Source: Akkermansia sp. (GTDB lineage Bacteria; Verrucomicrobiota; Verrucomicrobiia; Verrucomicrobiales; Akkermansiaceae). Taken from it: a stretch of 48,092 bases of DNA. The notes under the pieces are model-generated. The model did not search any database. It saw only the letters and a list, made by a program, of their open reading frames with translations, and was not told the origin of the DNA. The position numbers and the translations under genes are program-made. The DNA lies in contig JAFQGF010000049.1 in the NCBI GenBank assembly GCA_017415555.1, forward strand, positions 1 to 48,092, read 5' to 3'. Of the stretch, positions 41,847 to 48,092 are shown piece after piece; position 1 is the stretch's first letter, and each line of letters opens with the position of its first letter.

Positions 41847-44312
41847 ATGGATATGATGAAATACATGCTTGGCGGCATTGGTATAATGATGTCGATTGCT
41901 GCGGGTGCTATGGGGGGGGAGTTTTCTGCATCTGACCATTTGTGGTACAGGCAACCGGCGGTTGTGCCCGATACGCCGTTGCCCTGGACTGTGGTACCGC
42001 ACAAGGCGAATAACCTCGCAGGCAAGAAAAACAAGGATACCTGGGAGAGCCAGACGCTGCCTGTGGGTAATGGCCGCATAGGCGGTACTGTATATGGGGG
42101 CGACCGCTTGGATTGTGTGGTGCTCAATGAGGTGAGTCTCTGGAGTGGTGGGCTTAATACTCCGCACAATGGTGCCGGTTACTCCTATGGCCCCACTGCC
42201 GGCAAAGATGAGTTCGGCAGCTACCAGCCTTTTGCCAATCTTTATGTAGCCTATGAGTATGAGGGGAAGCCGGAGGGATATTCCCGCTCCCTGGATTTAC
42301 GAAAGGCCGAGGCTACTTCTCAATTCCGCGCCAACGGGCATCGGTATAGCCGCAGTTGTTTTGTGAGCCGTCCGGATGACCTCCTGGTATATACCGCCGA
42401 GGCCGATGTCCCCGGTGGGATTACCGCTAACATTGCTCTGACTCCCTACCATAAAGTGACCTACAGCCGTGGCCCGGGGAATAGCATCATCATGACAGGT
42501 ACTCTGGAAAACGGGGAGAAATTTGAAGGGCGCGTATGGGTGAAATCCCGAGGGGGGCAGGTGGATGTTGTCGGCCCTTTTGAAGAGGTTGTAATTTCCT
42601 ATTCCGGGCAGGGTAATAACAGGAAACCGGTATGGGCACCATCCCATATCCCCACCATTTCGGTAAAGGGGGCAGATGCGGTAGAGGTGTATGTAGCTCT
42701 GGCTACGGATTACAAGATGGATTTTGGTGCGGGATGGAAGGGTGAGGCGCCTTCTGTTCGCAATGATAAAGTGGTGCAGGGGGTGGATGGTAAGACTCTG
42801 GATGAAATCCGGCAGGCACATCGCGAGGACTTTGCCACTTATTACGACCGCATGGAACTGCAGCTCGGTACCACGGCGAAGCCTCTGGCCGAGGCTCCTA
42901 CAGATATACGCCTCAACTCGTATCGTACGCGTTACGACAAGGGACTGCCCGCAGCAGACCCCGATTTGGAAGAGCTTATCTACAACTACGGGCGCTATGT
43001 GCTCATTGCCGGCTCCCGTCCCGGTAATCTGCCGGTTACCCTGCAGGGTATCTGGAACAACAAGGTACATGCCCCCTGGGCCAGTGATTACCACAATAAC
43101 ATTAATCTGCAGATGTGCTACTGGGGGGCTGAGGTGGCCAACCTGGCCGAATGCCACCAGCCGCTCATCGATTTCATACAGGCTATGGAGCGTCCCCTGT
43201 CCGACAGCACCCGCAGGCATTTCGGCTTCCATGTGCGAGGCTGGACCACCCGTATCTCCCAGAATCCCTGGGGTGGCGGCGGTTGGATTAAGTGGAATCC
43301 TCCTGTCAATGCCTGGTATGCCCTCCATATCTGGGACCGCTATCAGTACTCCCAGGATAAAGAATACCTGCGTACGGTCGCGTACCCGCTTCTCAAGAAC
43401 ATCTGCCACTTCTGGGAAGATGAGCTCAAGACTGTGGGCGCCAACGGCAAGGGGCTTCAGACGCGAAAGAACGAGAAAGCCCCGGTTAAGGAGCTTGATG
43501 TGAAGGAGCACCCCGAACTCGCAGATATCCGGGAGGGCTCTCTGGTGTGCCCCATGGGCTGGTCGCACGAATGGGGGCCGCTTGAGGATGGCTGTGCCCA
43601 CGACCAGCAGCTCATTCGCGAGTTGTTCGATAACACAGTTAAGGCCGCCGGTATTCTCGGGGTGGATGCAGAGTGGGCTGCGGAACTCGCAGCAAAGCGC
43701 GACCGCCTTGTGGGCGACCGCATTGGCCTCGATGGCTACTTGCAGGAGTGGATTGTGGATCGCCCGAATATGGTGAAAGGCCAGCGCCACACCTCGCACC
43801 TCATTGGCGTGTTCCCCGGTTCCACCATTTCTATGGACAAGACGCCGGAACTTGCTGTCGCAGCCATGAAGAGCCTGGAGCTTCGCGGTCTTACTGCGGA
43901 TAATCGCCGCAGCTGGACCTGGCCTTGGCGCACCGCCCTCTGGGCTCGCTTTAAGCAGGCCGACAAGGCATACAGCATGGTGCAGCACTATATCCGCTAC
44001 AATGTGCTGGACAATCTCTTTGGTAATCACCCGCCCATGCAGATGGATGGCACCTATGGTATGCCCGGTGGCATGAGCGAAATGCTGCTGCAGAGCCATG
44101 CCGGCGCTATCGAAATGCTGCCTGCCATCCCGGCTTCTTGGGCAAATGGCTCTGTGAAGGGCATTCGTGCGCGCGGCAATGTGACGGTGGATATGGAGTG
44201 GAAGGATGGTAAGGTTACGGCCTACAGCCTGACTACCACCACCCCCAATCCTGCTCCTGTTACCGTTGTTGTCAATGGTGAGCGGGTGCTGGTGACTCCC
44301 ACGGTGAAGTAA
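41847..44312 (+). CDS. GH95 alpha-L-fucosidase
   Basis: 821 residues. The hydrophobic start (about 5-23) is a signal peptide ending near A-M-G-G, so the enzyme is periplasmic or exported. SQTLPVGNGRIGGTVYGG and VVLNEVSLWSGG near the N-terminus are hallmarks of family GH95. The catalytic set known from B. bifidum AfcA can be matched: Asn418 and Asn420 in N-N-I-N-L-Q-M-C-Y-W, Glu575 in SHEWGPLEDG and Asp734 in MDGTYGMPGGMSEMLLQSH. It would remove alpha-1,2 (possibly other) fucose from mucin or milk-type glycans. The exact linkage is not certain. A bidirectional terminator follows. Confidence 0.93.
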   Translation: MDMMKYMLGGIGIMMSIAAGAMGGEFSASDHLWYRQPAVVPDTPLPWTVVPHKANNLAGKKNKDTWESQTLPVGNGRIGGTVYGGDRLDCVVLNEVSLWSGGLNTPHNGAGYSYGPTAGKDEFGSYQPFANLYVAYEYEGKPEGYSRSLDLRKAEATSQFRANGHRYSRSCFVSRPDDLLVYTAEADVPGGITANIALTPYHKVTYSRGPGNSIIMTGTLENGEKFEGRVWVKSRGGQVDVVGPFEEVVISYSGQGNNRKPVWAPSHIPTISVKGADAVEVYVALATDYKMDFGAGWKGEAPSVRNDKVVQGVDGKTLDEIRQAHREDFATYYDRMELQLGTTAKPLAEAPTDIRLNSYRTRYDKGLPAADPDLEELIYNYGRYVLIAGSRPGNLPVTLQGIWNNKVHAPWASDYHNNINLQMCYWGAEVANLAECHQPLIDFIQAMERPLSDSTRRHFGFHVRGWTTRISQNPWGGGGWIKWNPPVNAWYALHIWDRYQYSQDKEYLRTVAYPLLKNICHFWEDELKTVGANGKGLQTRKNEKAPVKELDVKEHPELADIREGSLVCPMGWSHEWGPLEDGCAHDQQLIRELFDNTVKAAGILGVDAEWAAELAAKRDRLVGDRIGLDGYLQEWIVDRPNMVKGQRHTSHLIGVFPGSTISMDKTPELAVAAMKSLELRGLTADNRRSWTWPWRTALWARFKQADKAYSMVQHYIRYNVLDNLFGNHPPMQMDGTYGMPGGMSEMLLQSHAGAIEMLPAIPASWANGSVKGIRARGNVTVDMEWKDGKVTAYSLTTTTPNPAPVTVVVNGERVLVTPTVK

Positions 44313-44326
44313 TAAAAGCAGATTGA

Positions 44327-44382
44327 AGCTTAAACAAAAAAAATCCGCAGCAATTACCGCTGCGGATTTTTTTGTTTAAGCT
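44327..44382. terminator. Bidirectional terminator (fucosidase / metY)
   Basis: A very long stem of about 25 pairs with one bulge: AAGCTTAAACAAAA, TCCGCAGC and the complement, seven-base loop, with A- and T-tracts on both sides. Confidence 0.92.
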
Positions 44383-44391
44383 TTTGGTGAT

Positions 44392-45669
44392 TTACTGAAT
44401 GGCGGCGAACGCCTGCTTCAGGTCTGCGATGATGTCTTCTGCGGCTTCGATGCCAACGGAGAAGCGAATGAGATCCGGCTTGACACCGGCCTCGATAAGC
44501 TGCTCATCGGAGAGCTGGCGGTGGGTATGGCTGGCCGGGTGCAATACGCAGGTGCGGGCATCGGCCACATGGGTTACAATGGACGTGAGCTTCAGGCTGT
44601 CCATAAACTTAATGGAGCGCTCGCGGCCGCCTTTGATACCGAAGGTGACAACACCGCAGGTACGCCCTCCGTCAAACTGGCGCTGCGCCAGCTCGTAGTA
44701 CTTGTTGGAGGGCAGGCCGGCATAATTAATCCAGGCTACATCTTCCTGCTGCTCCAGGAACTCTGCCACCTTCTGGGCGTTTTCGCAGTGGCGGGGTACG
44801 CGCAGGTGCAGGGTCTCCAGCCCCAAGTTGAGCAGGAAGGCGTTCATGGGGGAAGGGATGCACCCCAAATCGCGCATGAGCTGTACGGTACACTTGGTGA
44901 TGTAGGCACCCTTGCCGAAGGCATCCGCATATACCAGCCCGTGGTAGGAGTCGTCCGGCCGGGTGAAGCCCGGGAACTTGTCTGCATGTGCTGCCCAGTC
45001 AAAGTTGCCGCTGTCCACCACCACACCACCTACCTGTGTGGCATGGCCGTCCATGTACTTGGTGGTGGAGTGCATCACGATATCGGCCCCGTGCTCAAAG
45101 GGGCGGCAGTTCATGGGGGTGGCGAAGGTGTTGTCCACAATGAGCGGCACGCCGTTTTTGTGGGCAATGTCGGCCATCTTACGAATATCGAGCACCTGTA
45201 GAGAGGGGTTGGAGATGGTCTCGGAGAACACGCACTTGGTGTTCGGGCGGAAGGCTTTCTGGATTTCTTCCTCCGGGGCATCCTGGTCTACAAAGGTTAC
45301 CTCAATGCCCAGCTTCTTGAAGGTGACGGCGAAGAGATTGAAAGTGCCGCCATAGATGGCGCTGGTGGAGATGAAGTGGTCGCCCGCCTCGCAGATGTTG
45401 AAGATGGAGTAGAAGGATGCTGCCTGCCCGGAGGAGGTCAGTATGGCGGCCACGCCACCTTCCAGCTCAGCAATCTTCTTGGCCACGCATTCGTTGGTGG
45501 GGTTCTGCAGGCGGGTGTAGAAGAACCCGGCCTCTTCCAAATCGAACAGACGGGCCATCTGGTCGCTTGTTTCGTACTTGAAGGTGGTGGACTGGAAAAT
45601 AGGCAGCACTCGGGCTTCCCCCTTCTTGGGCTGCCAACCGCTTTGTACGCAGATGGTGTCTCTGTTCAT
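44392..45669 (-). CDS. metY: O-acetylhomoserine sulfhydrylase
   Basis: 425 residues from the ATG at 45669; the frame is open further up but that part holds the promoter. A PLP enzyme of the Cys/Met metabolism family that makes homocysteine from O-acetylhomoserine and sulfide. Y-T-R-L-Q-N-P-T (51-58), SSGQAA (79-84), Asp179 in VDNTFATP and the PLP Lys204 in HSTTKYMDGH are present. The length (425 rather than about 390) and the VKPDLIRFSVGIEAAEDIIA end favour MetY over MetB/MetC. A 3' remnant of metK lies 375 bases upstream, which suggests an older methionine/SAM cluster. No SAM riboswitch is seen in the leader. Confidence 0.94.
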   Translation of the reverse strand: MNRDTICVQSGWQPKKGEARVLPIFQSTTFKYETSDQMARLFDLEEAGFFYTRLQNPTNECVAKKIAELEGGVAAILTSSGQAASFYSIFNICEAGDHFISTSAIYGGTFNLFAVTFKKLGIEVTFVDQDAPEEEIQKAFRPNTKCVFSETISNPSLQVLDIRKMADIAHKNGVPLIVDNTFATPMNCRPFEHGADIVMHSTTKYMDGHATQVGGVVVDSGNFDWAAHADKFPGFTRPDDSYHGLVYADAFGKGAYITKCTVQLMRDLGCIPSPMNAFLLNLGLETLHLRVPRHCENAQKVAEFLEQQEDVAWINYAGLPSNKYYELAQRQFDGGRTCGVVTFGIKGGRERSIKFMDSLKLTSIVTHVADARTCVLHPASHTHRQLSDEQLIEAGVKPDLIRFSVGIEAAEDIIADLKQAFAAIQ

Positions 45670-45705
45670 GATATGTGTTTTGGTTTTGAGAAGCTTTGCG
45701 CGGGC

Positions 45706-45734
45706 ATAGTAGCACTTTATTCCTACTAATGCAA
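45706..45734 (-). promoter_or_regulatory. Promoter of metY
   Basis: On the minus strand TTGCAT (45729-45734), a 17-base spacer and TACTAT (45706-45711); leader of about 30 bases. A second TTGACA lies 45 bases further up. Confidence 0.82.
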
Positions 45735-45945
45735 GTAGAAATAGAAGAATTTTGAAAATATTCTTGTCAATCCGCCGGGGGGGAATATCTGGTAGTGCAT
45801 TATTGCAGTGCACGTTTTGTCGATACCGGAGATATGCTGACCCTCTATTTTAGGACAACAAGTTAACCCTCATTAAGACAATTTAGGAAGTCTCGTAATA
45901 GAGGTTTGTGTATTGTCGCAGGCGCGTGTAAAATCAAACACAGAC

Positions 45946-45989
45946 AAACAAAACGCAAGAAGCGTCATGCCAATTCTTGCGTTTTGTTT
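45946..45989 (-). terminator. Strong hairpin downstream of the metK remnant
   Basis: A perfect 16-pair stem (AAACAAAACGCAAGAA with its complement), 12-base loop, with TTTGTCTG following on the minus strand. It is placed where the terminator of an intact metK would be. Confidence 0.75.
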
Positions 45990-46004
45990 AAGCGTGGAAC
46001 TTTA

Positions 46005-46037
46005 CCGACCAAGCTCCGACTAAGTTCTGACCAAGCT
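46005..46037. repeat. Three tandem 11-bp repeats
   Basis: CCGACCAAGCT, CCGACTAAGTT and CTGACCAAGCT in direct succession, just past the metK remnant stop. Could be an iteron-like site or chance slippage. Confidence 0.6.
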
Positions 46038-46044
46038 GCCCCGG

Positions 46045-46240
46045 TTATGATGTCAACTTATCGCGCTTCTTCGTCTCCAGCTTTTCCCAAGGCTGGTCAG
46101 ATTTGCCAAAATGGCCATAATTGGTAGTAGCCGAGAATATCGGATTTTTGAGCTCCGGCTCTCAAATGATGTCTGCGGGCTTTAACGAGAATGTTTTCTT
46201 AACCCTCCGGGCTAATTCATACTCGGATGTGATGGATTTG
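46045..46240 (-). pseudogene. metK: metK (SAM synthetase) 3' remnant
   Basis: Read on the minus strand, this stretch gives E-Y-E-L-A-R-R-V-K-K-T-F-S-L-K-P-A-D-I-I, a TGA stop (46162-46164), then EPELKNPIFSATTNYGHFGK and S-D-Q-P-W-E-K-L-E-T, ending at TAA (46045-46047). This is the C-terminal end of S-adenosylmethionine synthetase, whose family pattern is F-x-L-x-P-x-x-I-I, L-x-x-P-I, T-x-x-Y-G-H-F-G and P-W-E. Only about 65 of roughly 390 codons remain and one is a stop, so it is a pseudogene. An intact metK must be elsewhere, as the enzyme is essential. The remnant lies upstream of metY in the same direction. Confidence 0.82.
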
Positions 46241-46247
46241 AAAGAAG

Positions 46248-46292
46248 CATGACAGTACGTGTCCATACTTGAGGACACTTGTCAAAAGGAAA
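46248..46292. other. Short gap between metK remnant and terminator
   Basis: No gene. Holds a small inverted repeat, GTGTCC...GGACAC (46259-46277). Confidence 0.5.
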
Positions 46293-46333
46293 GAAAAAAA
46301 ATCCCGCCCATCGGTATAGAAACCTAGGGCGGG
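46293..46333 (-). terminator. Terminator of the PEP-CTERM gene
   Basis: CCCGCCC pairs with GGGCGGG; on the minus strand ATTTTTTTTCTTTCC follows. Confidence 0.88.
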
Positions 46334-46432
46334 CGCGCATCGCAGGGCTTAGCTACCCCACTTGAGCTTGTTGCTTATTACTTACGGCCTGTCTGGGCAG
46401 CCTGAGTGGGCGTATCGTAGAGAAGCTCCTTA

Positions 46433-47098
46433 TCAGCGAGAAGCACGGCGACGACGTGCTGCAAGGCCAGCCAGAGCAAGCAGAGAAAGCGTAGCCGTGG
46501 TGGGCTCGGGGATGACTTTAGAATTAGTTGCTTTTACGCTATAAACCGCACACCCCTCAGGAACATTAAGATTCATATCAGATTCCACCCCCATTTTTAT
46601 CGATACGTCTTTCATGTATTCATACGAAGAACCATCCAGAGTAACAAATGAAGCCGAAGAATTAATCAGAGAATTCATAATCGCTATGTTTGCCCACATA
46701 TCCCCCTCCAGCTGAGAACTGTCGTAATAAAAAAAGGGGAAATAAAGTTCGCCTTCCTTGGATAAATCAGCGTGGTCAAGCATAATTGTTATCATTGGCG
46801 CGTCGGATAAGTCAAAAGTTCCGCTATTTAAGTCGATGCCAACAGGTCCGCCTGATACTACAATGTCATTTAAATGAACGGTTGCCCCATCACTAATATT
46901 TAACTGCGTACCAGAGGCCGAAGTATAGAAAACGTCGAAGTTAACGCTTCCGTTTCCGAAAATGTTAATGACATCATATTGATTCTTTGACAAATCGTAA
47001 TTTTGGTTATCCCAGTCTGTAATATCTAAATCCAGTGTTGCTGCTTGAGCCGTAGCAACACCGACCAGAGCCATGAGAGCCATTAAAGTCTGTTTCAT
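46433..47098 (-). CDS. PEP-CTERM sorting-domain protein
   Basis: 221 residues. A signal peptide (MKQTLMALMALVGVATAQA) is followed by a beta-rich, Asp/Asn/Ser-rich domain with no known fold (for example NIFGNGSVNFDVFYTSASG). The C-terminal 27 residues are a PEP-CTERM tail: V-I-P-E-P-T-T (195-201), a hydrophobic helix LSLLALAGLAA and a basic R-R-R-R end. Such proteins are recognised by an exosortase, which cuts at the motif during export, and are usually linked to exopolysaccharide loci; one lies at 5.7-10.4 kb, but no exosortase gene is in the window. AT content is higher than in neighbouring genes, hinting at acquisition. The function of the surface domain is unknown. Confidence 0.88.
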   Translation of the reverse strand: MKQTLMALMALVGVATAQAATLDLDITDWDNQNYDLSKNQYDVINIFGNGSVNFDVFYTSASGTQLNISDGATVHLNDIVVSGGPVGIDLNSGTFDLSDAPMITIMLDHADLSKEGELYFPFFYYDSSQLEGDMWANIAIMNSLINSSASFVTLDGSSYEYMKDVSIKMGVESDMNLNVPEGCAVYSVKATNSKVIPEPTTATLSLLALAGLAARRRRASR

Positions 47099-47207
47099 AT
47101 TAGTAAGTTTTGCTTATTAGAGTTTCAAGCAGCTTGTGCAGGGGTACTCGTTTCCACACGCGTCGGAATGCTGAGAGACATGCTCCTAATCTGCTGGAGA
47201 GAATATA

Positions 47208-47224
47208 CAGCATTGCGAATGCTG
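47208..47224. repeat. Palindrome, left member of an inverted pair
   Basis: CAGCATTGCGAATGCTG. Its reverse complement occurs at 47354-47370 with longer arms (CTC...GAG). The 130 bases between are AT-rich. Confidence 0.6.
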
Positions 47225-47353
47225 ACGTTGTGCGAAAAAATGAAATATGAATACGTTAGAGCTATTCACAGCCTTCGGAACAGCCCTTTTATATACATTA
47301 TTCATCTCCATAAGTGAATAATTTTTAAATATTTTCCAACTTTTTGCTTGCTC

Positions 47354-47370
47354 CAGCATTCGCAATGCTG
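47354..47370. repeat. Palindrome, right member of an inverted pair
   Basis: CAGCATTCGCAATGCTG inside the 23-base palindrome 47351-47373. See the left member at 47208. Confidence 0.6.
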
Positions 47371-47803
47371 GAGGCGGGCAAAGAAAAAGCCGCCTTGCGG
47401 GGCGCTGAGTCTTTAGTCGTTGGCCACGCGGGTGGAGTGGAAGCATAGCCTTGATACATCGCTGTAGCGTCTGGCCGGTAACTTGCTTACGCCCAATGGG
47501 ATGGATGTCCGTTAATCTTGACTTCGATAGTCTTTCATGGTGTTCGGACGCTATTAAGGGGGCGTCAATGGTGGCCGAACTCACCGGGACTCTGCCATCA
47601 TTTTTGGAACACTCCAAAACAATAACATTGATATATCAATCTTTTTATTTTGCCATTACTGCAAAAAATGCCATTTTTGGCAGTTTATTGCTCCGTTCGG
47701 CTCACAACTCAGACAAATGGCATTTTAATGCTTGGTTCATGCCGCATGCGCGAGTTTTTTAGAATGATACCAGGCTCATTTTATGCTAAAAAAATCTGAT
47801 AAG

Positions 47804-47812
47804 TGGTATAAT
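47804..47812 (+). promoter_or_regulatory. Extended -10 promoter of rhuM
   Basis: TGGTATAAT, a perfect extended -10 box. The -35 region (TGCTAA at 47784-47789) is poor, as often with extended -10 promoters. It is 57 bases before the ATG at 47869. Confidence 0.65.
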
Positions 47813-47868
47813 GCGAGCGCGGTATGGAGACATGCCCCACTCGTTTTCGACTGCTTTTTATTCATACT

Positions 47869-48092
47869 ATGCAAAAGAAACAACAGATTCGCAATAGTAC
47901 GCTGAGTTCCTAATCTTCGCTATGCAAGGCGATGCGGAGGGGATAGAGGTGCGCTTGGAAGATGATACTGTATGGCTGACTCAGCAGATGCTTGCATCGT
48001 TGTATGGCAGCTCGAGAACAAATGTTCTGGAGCATATTCAACACATCTATGCTGATGAGGAATTGGAGGAAAGCGCAACCTGTCGGAAAATC
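47869..48092 (+). pseudogene. RhuM family protein, apparent frameshift, cut by window end
   Basis: The frame starting at the ATG at 47869 gives M-Q-K-K-Q-Q-I-R-N-S-T and stops after 14 codons (TAA at 47911-47913). From 47901 the next frame gives A-E-F-L-I-F-A-M-Q-G-D-A-E-G-I-E-V-R-L-E-D and then TVWLTQQMLASLYGSSRTNV, then EHIQHIYADEELEESATCRK, open to the window edge. The second part is the N-terminal DNA-binding-like region of RhuM virulence/toxin-type proteins (V-W-L-T-Q-x-x-M-A-x-L). Family members, as I recall them, read N-S-T-A-E-F-L-I-F through this point, so one base seems missing between 47900 and 47901. Translation could still begin at the ATG at 47922 and give a slightly shortened protein. 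A sequencing error is also possible. Confidence 0.72.

Larger units (their letters stand above)
47099..47868. other. Gap between the PEP-CTERM gene and rhuM
   Basis: About 770 bases, AT-rich in part, with no gene I can support. It contains the palindromes CAGCATTGCGAATGCTG (47208-47224) and its reverse complement (47354-47370), an inverted repeat of 12 bases (AAAATGCCATTT at 47665-47676, inverse at 47715-47726), a small hairpin followed by T's near 47302-47327, and the rhuM promoter at its right end. Confidence 0.6.

Noticed and set aside
42297..44099. Long open frame (600 codons) on the minus strand
   Set aside because: It is the antisense shadow of the GH95 gene; the product has no family pattern and is His/Arg-rich as expected for a shadow frame.
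45670..45830. SAM or homocysteine riboswitch before metY
   Set aside because: The leader after the promoter is only about 30 bases and has no matching conserved core.
45906..46127. Small plus-strand open frame of 73 codons
   Set aside because: It runs across a hairpin and the opposite strand of the metK remnant; composition is not protein-like.
47186..47617. Minus-strand open frame of 143 codons upstream of the PEP-CTERM gene
   Set aside because: Crosses both palindromes and a hairpin, and no family pattern is visible.

Overview
The window looks like chromosome from a Gram-negative, gut-type member of the Verrucomicrobiota, closest in flavour to Akkermansia. This rests on the mix of genes and no database search was possible. 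The main clues are a PEP-CTERM protein with a PEP-helix-Arg tail, a large autotransporter barrel, lipid A synthesis (LpxB), a GH95 fucosidase of the kind used on mucin glycans, a succinate/acetate-type CoA transferase, indirect Asn/Gln-tRNA formation (GatCA), and almost no Shine-Dalgarno sequences.

Layout. 1-1.4 kb: 3' end of an autotransporter, followed by a repeat-bearing gap. 1.8-5.3 kb (minus): an operon of two small membrane proteins, gatC, gatA and thiD. 5.4-5.7 kb: two divergent tRNA-Gly genes (CCC and UCC). 5.7-10.4 kb (plus): an exopolysaccharide export locus (secreted protein, outer-membrane barrel, Wzc-like tyrosine kinase, Wza-like export protein). 10.5-17.6 kb: an MGDG-synthase-type glycosyltransferase, coaX, acpP, a conserved hypothetical, a LysM protein, ilvB and a Wzy/ligase-type polymerase. 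17.7-20.3 kb: rpsO (minus) and an NfeD-flotillin pair. 20.4-28 kb: two coupled secreted ankyrin proteins, a solitary phage tail-nozzle-like protein and a small AP2-like protein. 28.2-33.7 kb (minus): lpxB, ychF, psd, a CoA transferase and a PH-domain protein. 33.7-36.4 kb: a dense field of palindromes plus a HAD-FolB fusion gene and a double-psi barrel gene, bounded by a 32-bp inverted repeat. 36.4-41 kb: nadB, a U32 protein, small membrane proteins and an FKBP. 41.1-45.7 kb: FHA protein, GH95 fucosidase and metY. 45.8-48.1 kb: accessory DNA with a metK 3' remnant, a PEP-CTERM gene and a RhuM gene that appears frameshifted and runs off the window.

How parts fit. The polysaccharide genes (Wzc, Wza, barrel, Wzy) and the PEP-CTERM protein fit the usual link between exosortase sorting and exopolysaccharide, although no exosortase lies here. 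Many genes have good sigma70-type promoters (TTGAC-like, 16-18 bp, TATNAT-like). In at least six cases the -10 box lies only 6-10 bases before the start codon, which predicts leaderless mRNAs.

Most noteworthy: the palindrome array with shared GGTGAA linkers and flanking inverted repeats; the HAD-FolB fusion, which may supply the poorly defined phosphatase step of folate synthesis; a tRNA-Gly(CCC) with G1-U72 and A73; the leaderless pattern; the lone nozzle protein beside ankyrin proteins; and the decayed metK and frameshifted rhuM.
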